Part shown: positions 18,051-26,774 of the stretch, in pieces
Layout: each line of letters begins with the position of its first letter
Position numbering within the stretch: position 1 is the first letter of the stretch
Assembly (NCBI GenBank): GCA_902791865.1
Contig: CADAXK010000015.1
Span: 1-64,000, forward strand
Origin: an uncultured Bacteroidia bacterium
GTDB taxonomy: Bacteria > Bacteroidota > Bacteroidia > Bacteroidales > ML635J-15
Direction of reading: 5' to 3'
Length of the DNA: 64,000 bases
Position numbers and translations under genes: made by a program
Notes under the pieces: model-generated
What the model saw: the letters and a program-made list of their open reading frames with translations, nothing else
Database searches by the model: none
Told to the model about the DNA's origin: nothing

Positions 18051-18614
18051 ATGAATAGAAAATTATTTTTGCTTTCACTGGTGGCGTTTGTTTTGACGCT
18101 TGCCATTGCGGGCTGCCAGAGGGAAGGCTGTACCGACCCCAAGGCGACCAACTACGACCCCGACGCAAAGAAGGATAACGGAACCTGCGTGTATGCAACC
18201 TCACAACCGGACCCCACCGACACAATCGTAATCCCAACCAAGGAAAAAGTGTTTGACGTGGATTGGAATGTGGATTCTTATGGTTCACCTTCGGTTGACT
18301 CTATAAAAAAATACGCCGATAATCCGGAATATAAATACATTTTTATAAATCTGATGAACAAAGGTTTACCGTTGCCAAGTGGCCAAGAAGGGTGCAATCG
18401 CACAGGCTCTCCTGCAAGGGGGTTTGCCCGTGCCTGTGATTCATTACAAGCACGTTTTGATATTTCGGGTAAAGTTCGTGGTTCTGGCACGGTTATTGTA
18501 AATAGTGAGGCTGGTGCTTCATTGCCAGACGATGCGTATGACGAAATCGGTATGCGTAGACTAGATAGTTTAAAATTAAGAAAGTGGGGGATAGGAGTAG
18601 AACGCCTTTGGTAG
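18051..18614 (+). CDS. Small lipoprotein with a GCTDPxATNYDPxA motif
   Basis: This is a lipoprotein of about 187 residues. The start at 18051 (MNRKLFLLS) gives a compact signal peptide ending in the lipobox LAIAGC. Directly after it comes the Bacteroidetes Cys-pair motif GCTDPKATNYDPDAKKDNGTC (given here as GCTDPKATNY + DPDAKKDNGTC), an acidic element that may bind calcium and often repeats in surface proteins. The remainder (VDWNVDSYGSPSVDSIKKY, MRRLDSLKLRKWGIG) is not recognised. It has its own promoter and is followed by the hairpin cluster. The function is unknown. Confidence 0.75.
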   Translation: MNRKLFLLSLVAFVLTLAIAGCQREGCTDPKATNYDPDAKKDNGTCVYATSQPDPTDTIVIPTKEKVFDVDWNVDSYGSPSVDSIKKYADNPEYKYIFINLMNKGLPLPSGQEGCNRTGSPARGFARACDSLQARFDISGKVRGSGTVIVNSEAGASLPDDAYDEIGMRRLDSLKLRKWGIGVERLW

Positions 18615-18766
18615 TTTTTCTTGCGTATTTAATTGTTTTTTATCGGCACGTAATGTGCCGTGATTTGCTCAGATAAAGGATTTATCCGAAAATATTTAAG
18701 GTCGCTATAAGGCGACTTTTTTTGTTTGCATACAGCAATGATTATTGGCATTGCTTTTGTCCTTGC

Positions 18767-18792
18767 TCGTCGTAGGCTCTTGCCTGCGACGA
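18767..18792. repeat. Long REP-like hairpin with TCTT loop
   Basis: TCGTCGTAGGC and GCCTGCGACGA pair over 11 positions with one G-T pair around the loop TCTT. Outer bases TTGC/GCAA extend the stem with a bulge. The loop equals that of the hairpin at 32637-32652 before the RAYT gene. Confidence 0.75.
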
Positions 18793-18841
18793 AGCAAATC
18801 CAAGGCTCTGCCTTGAACAATATCAATAATAGAAAATAATC

Positions 18842-18880
18842 AACTCGGCAGTTGCGCAGGTGGCTGCCGAGTTTTTTTGT
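18842..18880 (+). terminator. Strong intrinsic terminator with no gene in front of it
   Basis: AACTCGGCAG (18842-18851) and CTGCCGAGTT (18864-18873) form a 10-bp stem, followed by a run of T residues to 18878. The nearest plus-strand gene ended 230 bases earlier, so it may end a long 3' tail or a small RNA. Confidence 0.7.
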
Positions 18881-18886
18881 ATGGTG

Positions 18887-19044
18887 CGACCTCGCTGAGG
18901 TCGTTTTGTTTTGTATGTGTTTGTGTTATAAATATTTGACCTCTCCGAGGTCTGCTTGGCGAGATGCACATTCTTGGCGACCTCAGCGAGGTCGGATATT
19001 TATAGAAAGGTTGCCATCCGATAACAGCGACCTCGGAGAGGTCG
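18887..19044. repeat. Four GACCTC-nnn-GAGGTC hairpins in two inverted pairs
   Basis: Copies lie at 18887-18903 (loop GCT), 18938-18952 (loop TCC), 18978-18994 (loop AGC) and 19028-19044 (loop GGA). GCT is the complement of AGC read backwards, and TCC of GGA. Copies 1 and 3 are therefore the same element in opposite orientation, and so are copies 2 and 4. Alternating orientation is typical of REP-based mosaic elements. Confidence 0.9.
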
Positions 19045-19095
19045 TATAATTGGTAGAAAATTGTTGATGCTCTGAATAAAACGATGGTTGTCTGT

Positions 19096-20928
19096 TTAAT
19101 CCTTCTTTTTGATGCGCTTCTCCTTACGCGACTGGCGGCGCTTAGTGCGTTCGCTCCTGCGGTCGTCGCGCTCAGAACGGCGAACCATAGCGTTGCGGCG
19201 TATGTTCGACAGCTTGTCTCCCAATATCAATACTTGGAACTTCTCTCGGCGCTTCTCGTCCTGCATGAGCAAATTAAACTTGAACTGTCCGTCGCGCATA
19301 CCGTCTTCGAGGCAGGCCGCCTTAAAACGCGCATACGCATTTTTCTGTAACCTATGCGCAATCGGTGCGTTAAGGCGGAAACTTGCTCGCTTCGATTCGT
19401 ATTCGATATTTATTGCACGCAGTTTTTCATCGACAACATTAGCAAACATGTCGGCAGTTTCCTGCGTAGTCTCCTCGTCGGCAAACTCAAAATAAAAATG
19501 ATAGTCGGACTCGTTCACATCGGCAAAACCGACAAAGAACTTCGTTTTTATCTTGGTTTCCTCTTCTGCCTGATGCACAGCCTCGATAAACTGCGGTTCG
19601 TAAAGTTTTTCGCCAGTAAGCGACACTATGCCGTTTACTTTGCCAACCATGTGAATTGTCGGGGTTTTCTCGTACATACCGCCAACTTCTACAAGGTCGT
19701 TCATGTTGTATCGGAATAGGCCCGAATAAGTTGTCACGTATGTGCAATAGCGCTTGCCCTGCTCAAGTTCGTCAACCTGCAGGAAACGCTTGTGAGGCTT
19801 GTCCATGTCCTCCTCGGGAACAAACTCGTAGTAGTGCAGATGCGGAAACAAAACCGACTCGTTGCTCATGTCGAGGGCAAAGCCGAAGCGGCATTCGGTG
19901 GCAATATAGCCCAACTCCTGATAGCAAGTCTGCTCGAAATCGAAATAATCGAGATATTTGTCCATGTAAACCTTTGTGTTTCCGCACTTCCATGTGCTAA
20001 GTATTTGCAGTTTTTTCCAATAGTCGCGCGGCAATATGCGGCCTCCGTTCTTGTCACGCAGTTCACGCAGTTCCTTTGCTCGCTTTGGCCGGGGACGCAT
20101 GTACGCCTTCAACTCTTCGCGTATGCTGTTGTCAATTGCAAACTTATCGGATAGCGTACCTTTTTCAATGTCCTCAATCATCAGTTCGAGGTTTTCGTCC
20201 ACAGCGCGTTGCAATTCCAGTATGGTAGATGGATTTGCCGTTGACCATAATGTTACATCCCAGTGTTGTATGGCAAGGCGCATGAGCGTGTAGTTGCGTG
20301 CTGCATAATCTTCAATCGACATTACACTGGCTGGGGCGGTATAGCGTTTCTTGATTATGGGTGGCAAATCGCGCACCAGAACACCACTTACCGAACCATA
20401 CAAAGTCCCGTCGGGGGCATAGCCCTCACATTCTTTGCCTACAATTGCGAACACCTTGCCAGACAATGCCATCTTGCGGTGCTTGATAAAGTTCCACACC
20501 CACACATTCGACATTTTTCCATATACATCGCGCAGATACTTGCGTGTCATCGGTACCCACTTTGGTGCGGAGGTTGTGCCAGAGGTTGTGGCGTACATTT
20601 CGGGGCGGCCGGGAAATAAAATCCCTGTCTCACCGTTTTTGTGCCGTTCCACATACGGACGAAGCGCTTCGTAATCGTTTATAGGAACCAGATGCTGGTA
20701 CATCGCAAACAGTTCCGAATCGGTGGAGGCCGACAATATTTCATCAAAATGGTGTTCCTTGCCGAAAACCGTGTCCTTGCTTATCGACAATATGTCGCGC
20801 AAGGTGTGTTCCGATGCCAGACGCGGACGGCGAGCCTCGCGGAGCAGTCTCCTTGTCTGGAGGCCACCCTTTATCCAAAGAGCCAGATTTATGAGTAGTG
20901 GAAAGTGTAAACATCTCGCCATAGGCAT
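19096..20928 (-). CDS. GH3 auxin-responsive-promoter family acyl-adenylating protein
   Basis: This is a 610-residue protein of the GH3 branch of the ANL adenylating superfamily. In plants, members join amino acids to jasmonate or auxin; the role of bacterial members is unknown. The ATP-binding motif TTSGTTSAPKWVP is clear, as are LWSTANPSTIL, LFPHLHYYEFVPEED and YRYNMNDLVEVGG-like segments (here FRYNMNDLVEVGG). The last about 40 residues form a very basic tail (RRSERDDRRSERTKRRQSRK), beyond the usual bacterial length. It lies 44 bases downstream of the lytic transglycosylase and is probably co-transcribed with it. Confidence 0.88.
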   Translation of the reverse strand: MPMARCLHFPLLINLALWIKGGLQTRRLLREARRPRLASEHTLRDILSISKDTVFGKEHHFDEILSASTDSELFAMYQHLVPINDYEALRPYVERHKNGETGILFPGRPEMYATTSGTTSAPKWVPMTRKYLRDVYGKMSNVWVWNFIKHRKMALSGKVFAIVGKECEGYAPDGTLYGSVSGVLVRDLPPIIKKRYTAPASVMSIEDYAARNYTLMRLAIQHWDVTLWSTANPSTILELQRAVDENLELMIEDIEKGTLSDKFAIDNSIREELKAYMRPRPKRAKELRELRDKNGGRILPRDYWKKLQILSTWKCGNTKVYMDKYLDYFDFEQTCYQELGYIATECRFGFALDMSNESVLFPHLHYYEFVPEEDMDKPHKRFLQVDELEQGKRYCTYVTTYSGLFRYNMNDLVEVGGMYEKTPTIHMVGKVNGIVSLTGEKLYEPQFIEAVHQAEEETKIKTKFFVGFADVNESDYHFYFEFADEETTQETADMFANVVDEKLRAINIEYESKRASFRLNAPIAHRLQKNAYARFKAACLEDGMRDGQFKFNLLMQDEKRREKFQVLILGDKLSNIRRNAMVRRSERDDRRSERTKRRQSRKEKRIKKKD

Positions 20929-20972
20929 TTCCTTTTAATTACACAATATGTTTGCGCTCTTTTGCATAGGGT

Positions 20973-22208
20973 CTATTGTTCAAGATAAATCTTTATTTCG
21001 TCACCAACATGAATCACATGGTCTTCCGCCATGCCGTTCCATTTCTTAATTTCGTTAATCGAACAACTGTATTTCATCGAAATGCGGAACAGATTGTCGC
21101 CAGCAACCACCTTGTGGATTATAAGTTTGTCGCGCTTAATGGTTGACGGAAGTTCCTCGGTTGCAATTATCGAATCGTTCACCTGTTGCGGAACATTCTG
21201 CACCTCGGTCATCTTCGAAAGAAAGACGGTAGTTTTGTCGAACGGCATTGTAATCGTGTGGTATTCTCCGTCGTTTGGAATGTACGCAAGCAGATATTGC
21301 GGGTTTAGTGCCTTTAGTGTTTCGTAGTCGATGCCAGCGGTTTGCGCAACATTTTTCAGGTGAATAGGACCTTTTACCTGCAAGGTGTCGGTTTTCATGT
21401 ATTCGATGTAGCCCTTGTTAGGGAAAAGGTTGTGCTCGGCGTGATACTGCATCAGGTATTCCATTGCAATGAATGCACCGACATAGTTTTTCATCTGTTC
21501 GGTGAAAAACGGCAGCAAATCCCAGTGGTTTGTCTTTCCTCCGCTGCGTTCGATTGCGTTTTTGACCGTGCCTTGTCCGCCGTTGTAAGCCACAAGTGCA
21601 AGTTGCCAGTCGCCAAAGGTTTCGTAGAGATAGCGCAGGTAGCGGCAGGCGGCGTCGGTCGATTTGCGCACATCTCGGCGCTCGTCGATGTAGGTGGTGA
21701 CTTTCAAGCCCATGACATCGGCTGTTGGCTTCAAGAATTGCCATAATCCCACAGCTCCTGATTTTGAAATTGCGTTCGGGTCGAGCGAAGATTCCACGGC
21801 AGCCAAGTACTTAAGTTCGAGCGGAAGTCCGTATTTTGCAAAATATTCCTCGAAGATTGGAAAGTAGTATGCCGACAGTCCGATTACCTTCTGCATCTTG
21901 GGGCGATTGCTAAGTCCGTATGCTTTTATGTACTTCAGCACCACATCGTTGTATTCCAGCTTTATGCTTGTCAGTTCGTCGAGGTTGGCGATGCGTTTTT
22001 CATAGACTATTTCGGGGTAGTTCGGCGCTTTCAGTTGCCTGATGCTGTCGGGAATGCTTGAGGGCGAACGCCACCAGACATTCACAGAATCGTATTTCTG
22101 AGCCATCGACTTGTTAATCCGTCCAATAAGGTCGGTGTCGGACTGCGAAACTGCAACGAATGAGATTGTTAGTGATAATATGGTAAAAAATATCCGTTTC
22201 ATCTGCAT
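20973..22208 (-). CDS. mltD: Membrane-bound lytic murein transglycosylase D-like protein
   Basis: This is an exported 411-residue peptidoglycan lytic transglycosylase. A signal peptide covers about 1-21 (ending FVAVSQ). The SLT domain (about 115-260) has catalytic Glu139 in LAAVESSLDP, then SKSGAVGLWQF and LVAYNGGQGTV, the standard family motifs. A C-terminal LysM domain (IIHKVVAGDNLFRISMKYS ... HVGDEIKIYL) binds peptidoglycan. Escherichia coli MltD has the same order with more LysM copies. ATGs at 22208 and 22202 are both possible. It heads a two-gene unit with the GH3-family gene. Confidence 0.93.
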   Translation of the reverse strand: MQMKRIFFTILSLTISFVAVSQSDTDLIGRINKSMAQKYDSVNVWWRSPSSIPDSIRQLKAPNYPEIVYEKRIANLDELTSIKLEYNDVVLKYIKAYGLSNRPKMQKVIGLSAYYFPIFEEYFAKYGLPLELKYLAAVESSLDPNAISKSGAVGLWQFLKPTADVMGLKVTTYIDERRDVRKSTDAACRYLRYLYETFGDWQLALVAYNGGQGTVKNAIERSGGKTNHWDLLPFFTEQMKNYVGAFIAMEYLMQYHAEHNLFPNKGYIEYMKTDTLQVKGPIHLKNVAQTAGIDYETLKALNPQYLLAYIPNDGEYHTITMPFDKTTVFLSKMTEVQNVPQQVNDSIIATEELPSTIKRDKLIIHKVVAGDNLFRISMKYSCSINEIKKWNGMAEDHVIHVGDEIKIYLEQ

Positions 22209-22340
22209 GATACAATTTTGCGAAATTCGGAATAATAATCAAAACATGTATATGGTTGTGAAACAAAGTATCAACAGACGGCTATTCATTATTTTTATCT
22301 AAAAAGTTTTAACGAATTGTTTAGTGTCGCAAAAAAGTAT

Positions 22341-22348
22341 TATCTTTG
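22341..22348 (+). promoter_or_regulatory. -7 promoter element of the 22-30 kb envelope operon
   Basis: TATCTTTG matches TAnnTTTG; a TTGT lies 20 bases upstream in the -33 position. The first start codon follows within 25 bases. Confidence 0.55.
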
Positions 22349-22372
22349 AAATTTGAATAAATGCAACTATTG

Positions 22373-25054
22373 ATGATACGAAATATTTTTGCGTATATCG
22401 TTGGTTTTCTTGTTGTTGTTGCGGTTTTAATATCGTGTGGAGACAACAAGTCTGCCGTGTCGGATGTCTTTGATGCTGTTCCGGATAATTCTTCTTTTGT
22501 TGTAAGCACGACAAATTTTGATACCGTTGCTTTGCTTTTTAGCAATGAAAATGCTCTAATGCGGATGTTTTATTCTCCGAAATCGGACATCGGAATGCCT
22601 ATATGTTGTGTTGTCGACAGTCTTAAAGGAAGTGGAATGTTCGGCGAGCATTTGTTGCCCGAGGCTGTTGTTGCGGTTCGCAAGGATGGCAATAGCGGAT
22701 TGTGTCAATTGCTCGTTTGCCGTACGGACATGGGCGACAAGAGCGCCATATCGGAGTTTATGGACAGTTTGAAGCGGATAGATGGTTTTGAATCGCGTAT
22801 TTTCAACGAGGTTGAAATTCTGAAGTTAAAGTCATCGTCTTTTTCATCGTCGCTTTCTATGGCATTCTCTAACGGACTTGCAATGTTTTCATCGTCGGCG
22901 AGGTATATTGAGGATGCTATTTCGTGTGTTTCGGGAAACGGAAAGAGACTTAAGGATAACGAATGTTTTTCGAGGGCATGGGCATCATCGGGCAAAAAGG
23001 AGCTTGCCAATGTGTTGTTCGATTCGAAGGCAGTTCTTGATATTTTCAAGAGTGAACTTTTCGATGACTGCAATGTGGTTGCCGATGCTGGAATAATTGA
23101 TAGTTGGTTTACATTTGATGTGGTCAGCAAGAGCCCGTTGTCGCTCAACGGATTCGAGTTTGCGAAATCGGATTCGTCTAGCTTTTCCATGCTTGTTAAG
23201 TCGCAACCCGACATAGAGTTTAGTGCCTTGTCGGTAATTCCCGACAAGTCGTCGGCATATATGCTTGTGTCGTTTGCCGATGCGCAGAGATACGACGAAG
23301 CATTGACATCGTTTATGGAATCCACTGGCAAGTCTGGCGAACGCAAGAAAAAGATTGACAAGATGAACGATGTATTTGGTTTTGATGCCAAGTCGAAGTT
23401 CTATTCCATAATAAAGCGTGAGGTTGCGTACATTGCATCGGAAAATAGCGATAATCCTGAAAGTGGAGTTCTTGTTGCCTGCGGATTGCAGTCGCAGTCG
23501 TCGGCTGAGATTGTGCTTGGCGAGATGGTTTCGGAAAAAGAAGTGCAGATATTGGGAGAATCGCAGAATGTCAAGGTTTTCCATTTGCCATACGACGATA
23601 TTCCCTACGCTTTGTTTGGCGATTTGTTTGCAAACTGCAGGGGTGAATATGTATGTTGTATCAACAATTTCATGGTGTTTGCAAATTCGGTGGATGACAT
23701 ACGGATGCTTGTGCGCGAGGTTTCTTTGAACAACACCATGAAGGCAAGCATTTCGCATAGGGAATTCCTCAGTCGGTTCTCCACGAGTTCAACAATATTC
23801 ATGTATTATTCGTTTGCAAGTGGCTCCGAAATAATGAAGAGGATTTTCTCGCGTCAGTATGCATCCGACATAGAATCGAATCGTTCTGAAATTGCTGGCA
23901 ATGGTGTACTTGGAATACAGTTGAAGCGTTTGGACGATTTGGTTTACTGCAATGTTTCGTTCGGCGTACCCGACAGCAAGTTGACGGCAGGTTCGGAAAT
24001 AATATGGGAGACGAATGTCGGAGCTTCGCTTGCAACCAAGCCGTTCGTAGTACGCAACCACGATACTGGTGAAAAGGAGGTAATAGTGCAGGCCAAGAAC
24101 AATATGCTGTATTTGTTCGATGCATCGGGCAAGGAAATATGGCACATATTGGTTGACGACGCAATAACAAGTCAGATTGTTCAGGTCGATGCCTACAAGA
24201 ACGGCAAGTTGCAGTATGTATTTTCTACAAAGGACAGGATATACATGGTCGACCGTCTTGGAAATTTCATAACCAAATTCCCGTTGACGTTAAGGGAGAC
24301 CGCCACATCACCGTTGTCGGTATTTGACTACGAGAACAATCGCAATTACCGTATGTTTGTTGCATGTGACGATAAAGGCGTATATGTCTACGATGTAACT
24401 GGCAATTTGCTTAAGGGATGGGATTTCTCTGGAACCGAGAACAAAGTGGAATCGGAAATTTCCCATTATGTCATTTCGGGCGAGGATTTCATAGTTTTCC
24501 ACGACAGCTACAAGGCTTACTTTGTGGCGCGTAACGGAAATTCGAAGTTGGAGTTCCTTACTGATTTCAGATTTTCGTCGAACAATATTTACTGTGATGT
24601 GACAGGAACGCCAAAGTTCGTTACTACCGATGAAAACGGAATTGTGCGCAGGTTCTTCAAGGATAAGCATCAGGATTCTGTAAAGCTGGGCGATTTCTCG
24701 GAAAACCATCGTTTTGCAATGAAGGACATTGATGCCGATGGTCGTCCCGACTATGTATTTGCCGATTCAACAAAGCTTATGGTGTTCTCGAATAATGCAA
24801 AATTGTTGTTTGAGCACGATTTCGGTTCCGAAATCTCAGCTATGTCATTCTACCAGTTTGGCGGGCAGACGAGAATTGGCATTACTGCCGAAAATAAAAA
24901 GTTATACCTATTAAATATGAACGGAACAATGTATGAAGGTTTTCCGCTTGATGGAGAAACCCCGTTCAGCATCTTCGAGACGTCAGGAGGTTCTGCTTAT
25001 AGCCTCGTAACAGGAATGAAAGGACGTTTGGTTAATTATAGAATAACAAAATAA
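22373..25054 (+). CDS. Large lipoprotein with C-terminal propeller-like region (DUF3352-like?)
   Basis: This is a lipoprotein of about 893 residues from the start at 22373 (MIRNIFAYIV); an ATG at 22361 is also possible. The signal peptide ends in the lipobox LISC. The N-terminal half begins AVPDNSSFVVSTTNFDTVALLF, recalling DUF3352-type periplasmic proteins. The last about 350 residues contain repeats such as LFDASGKEIW, MVDRLGNFITKFPL, VYDVTGNLLKGWDF and DIDADGRPDYVFAD, typical of a beta-propeller with FG-GAP/PQQ-like blades. It is first in an operon of envelope genes, 7 bases before the next. The function is unknown. Confidence 0.75.
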   Translation: MIRNIFAYIVGFLVVVAVLISCGDNKSAVSDVFDAVPDNSSFVVSTTNFDTVALLFSNENALMRMFYSPKSDIGMPICCVVDSLKGSGMFGEHLLPEAVVAVRKDGNSGLCQLLVCRTDMGDKSAISEFMDSLKRIDGFESRIFNEVEILKLKSSSFSSSLSMAFSNGLAMFSSSARYIEDAISCVSGNGKRLKDNECFSRAWASSGKKELANVLFDSKAVLDIFKSELFDDCNVVADAGIIDSWFTFDVVSKSPLSLNGFEFAKSDSSSFSMLVKSQPDIEFSALSVIPDKSSAYMLVSFADAQRYDEALTSFMESTGKSGERKKKIDKMNDVFGFDAKSKFYSIIKREVAYIASENSDNPESGVLVACGLQSQSSAEIVLGEMVSEKEVQILGESQNVKVFHLPYDDIPYALFGDLFANCRGEYVCCINNFMVFANSVDDIRMLVREVSLNNTMKASISHREFLSRFSTSSTIFMYYSFASGSEIMKRIFSRQYASDIESNRSEIAGNGVLGIQLKRLDDLVYCNVSFGVPDSKLTAGSEIIWETNVGASLATKPFVVRNHDTGEKEVIVQAKNNMLYLFDASGKEIWHILVDDAITSQIVQVDAYKNGKLQYVFSTKDRIYMVDRLGNFITKFPLTLRETATSPLSVFDYENNRNYRMFVACDDKGVYVYDVTGNLLKGWDFSGTENKVESEISHYVISGEDFIVFHDSYKAYFVARNGNSKLEFLTDFRFSSNNIYCDVTGTPKFVTTDENGIVRRFFKDKHQDSVKLGDFSENHRFAMKDIDADGRPDYVFADSTKLMVFSNNAKLLFEHDFGSEISAMSFYQFGGQTRIGITAENKKLYLLNMNGTMYEGFPLDGETPFSIFETSGGSAYSLVTGMKGRLVNYRITK

Positions 25055-25061
25055 TATCATT

Positions 25062-26762
25062 ATGAGAAAATTGTTTGAAATATTGGCGTTGGCAACTATT
25101 CTAGCAATCGGTATTTTGCCTTCATGTACTAAGGACAATTTCGACATGGACAGACTTAGTGGAGAAATCTCCTACGATGGCAGTTTTGCAATACCGTTGG
25201 CGTATAGCAATGTGTCATTTTATAAAATTATCGGTGTCATGGATACATCGTTTGCTCTTCAGGATAACGATGATGGCTATCTTTCGATGTTCTATAACTC
25301 ATACGTTGAGTCGAAGCGCGTGCAGGATTTGCTGAATCTCGGACCTCAACATTTCGAGAAGACAATAGGTTTTTCTGAATTGCGTTCTAGAGGTATTAAT
25401 GCAGGTTCGCAGTTGCATTATGAAACGGAGGAGGTGATATCGTTTACGCTGATGAACGAAAATACCGAAAATGGTGAGGCAGAAATAGATTCTTTGGCGT
25501 TAAATTCAGGAACTCTGGAATATACTATTGAATCGACTTTCGGATTTGCATCGAAGGTTGTCGTTGAATTTCCATCGATAAAGAAAGGCGGACATCCATT
25601 AAAGGATTCGATTTCCTTGTATTCTACCGATAGCTACGATCACAGAACCCTTTCGCTTGCCGGTTATACTATTGACTTGACAACGACTAGCAAACATTTC
25701 AACGAGATACCTGTAAAAATAAAGACTGTTCTTGATTGCGGTAGTTCCGTGCCTTCTATGGGTGCTTTCTCCATTACTCTTGATATCTACGATTTCAATT
25801 ACAAGGGTTTGTACGGGTATCTTGGCAGAAACGAACTTTTGTTCCAGAGCGACACGATAGACATTACAATGTTTAAGCAAAATCCAAAGTACGACTGGGA
25901 ACATTCTCAATTCTATTTTAAGAAACCTCGGTTGACTGTGACATATTGGAATTCGTATGGAGTTCCTGCAATGTTTTACTTTACCGAATTGGATGCCTAT
26001 ATGCAGGCCACAGACGTAACTTGGAATATAAATAACATAATTACCCCGGATTTCCCGCTTAGTGAATCCACTCCGTTTATATTGAATTCTCCTATAAGGC
26101 CAGGAGATGAAGTTGAGGGTATGGTTACTGTCAATGCTGATAATTCGCATATAGACGAACTTATTCCAAATCGTCCTACTTGGCTTCATTTTGCTGCAAA
26201 GGCTGAAACCAATCCGGGAACATCACACGAACATAATAGCAGAAACTTTATTGATGGAGACTCAAAGGTTAAGGCAAAAATAGAAGTTGAGATTCCGTTG
26301 TACGGACACTTGTATAATTTTGTATACCGTGATACTGCCGACATAGATATTAGTAGTTATGTTGGCAACCTGCCAATAAAGCGTATGGCTGTAATGCTTA
26401 ATGTTAAAAACAATATGCCGGTAAAGGCCAACGCACAATTTTATCTTGTTGATGAGAACTATAACGTGCTCGATTCTTTGATACAGACACAAAATTCGTT
26501 GGTTCTTGATGCTGCACGTGTCGATGCCAATGGTCGTCTGATGACTAATGAGCCGGCAACAGCAATTACAAAGATTGAACTTACACGTGAACAGATTGAA
26601 AATCTTTCCAATAGTAGGCACATGTTGATAAAGTTCGTTGTAAATACAGCTGGTGATGCTTATGGAGGTCAAGATTTGAAGTTGTATCGTGATTATGGCT
26701 TCAAGGCAAATATTGGACTTGATGTTGATCTTGATGTTGACGCTAACGTAAAAGGAAACTAA
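25062..26762 (+). CDS. Bacteroidales lipoprotein of unknown function
   Basis: This is a 566-residue lipoprotein: a signal peptide ends in the lipobox ILPSC (MRKLFEILALA...ILPSC). The mature protein is beta-rich and has no motif I can assign; segments such as SGEISYDGSFAIPLAYSNVS and a late ITKIELTREQIENL are typical of secreted Bacteroidales proteins of this size. It lies between the propeller lipoprotein and the DUF5723 gene with 7- and 12-base gaps. The three probably form an envelope-located set, with this one as a partner of the DUF5723 beta-barrel (inference). Confidence 0.7.
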   Translation: MRKLFEILALATILAIGILPSCTKDNFDMDRLSGEISYDGSFAIPLAYSNVSFYKIIGVMDTSFALQDNDDGYLSMFYNSYVESKRVQDLLNLGPQHFEKTIGFSELRSRGINAGSQLHYETEEVISFTLMNENTENGEAEIDSLALNSGTLEYTIESTFGFASKVVVEFPSIKKGGHPLKDSISLYSTDSYDHRTLSLAGYTIDLTTTSKHFNEIPVKIKTVLDCGSSVPSMGAFSITLDIYDFNYKGLYGYLGRNELLFQSDTIDITMFKQNPKYDWEHSQFYFKKPRLTVTYWNSYGVPAMFYFTELDAYMQATDVTWNINNIITPDFPLSESTPFILNSPIRPGDEVEGMVTVNADNSHIDELIPNRPTWLHFAAKAETNPGTSHEHNSRNFIDGDSKVKAKIEVEIPLYGHLYNFVYRDTADIDISSYVGNLPIKRMAVMLNVKNNMPVKANAQFYLVDENYNVLDSLIQTQNSLVLDAARVDANGRLMTNEPATAITKIELTREQIENLSNSRHMLIKFVVNTAGDAYGGQDLKLYRDYGFKANIGLDVDLDVDANVKGN

Positions 26763-26774
26763 ATAGGGAGGTAA

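Larger units (their letters stand above)
18615..19095. repeat. Gene-free cluster of eleven short palindromes
   Basis: No gene is visible here. Palindromes in order are: GGCAC-GTAAT-GTGCC (18645-18659), GATAAA-GGA-TTTATC (18672-18686), GTCGC-TATAAG-GCGAC (18701-18716), AGCAATG...CATTGCT (18734-18755), an 11-bp stem with TCTT loop (18767-18792), CAAGGC-TCT-GCCTTG (18801-18815), CTCGGCAG...CTGCCGAG (18844-18871), then four GACCTC-nnn-GAGGTC hairpins (18887-19044). Most differ in sequence but share the form of a 5-11 bp stem; many loops are 3-6 bases. The density is far above the rest of the window and recalls REP/BIME clusters (inference). Confidence 0.85.

Noticed and set aside
18887-19044. CRISPR array
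   Set aside because: Repeats are only 15-17 bases, lie in both orientations and spacing varies with hairpin-bearing spacers; no cas gene is in the window.
18852-19049. Small open frame across the GACCTC hairpins
   Set aside because: It runs through inverted palindromes, has no plausible start context and no protein-like composition.
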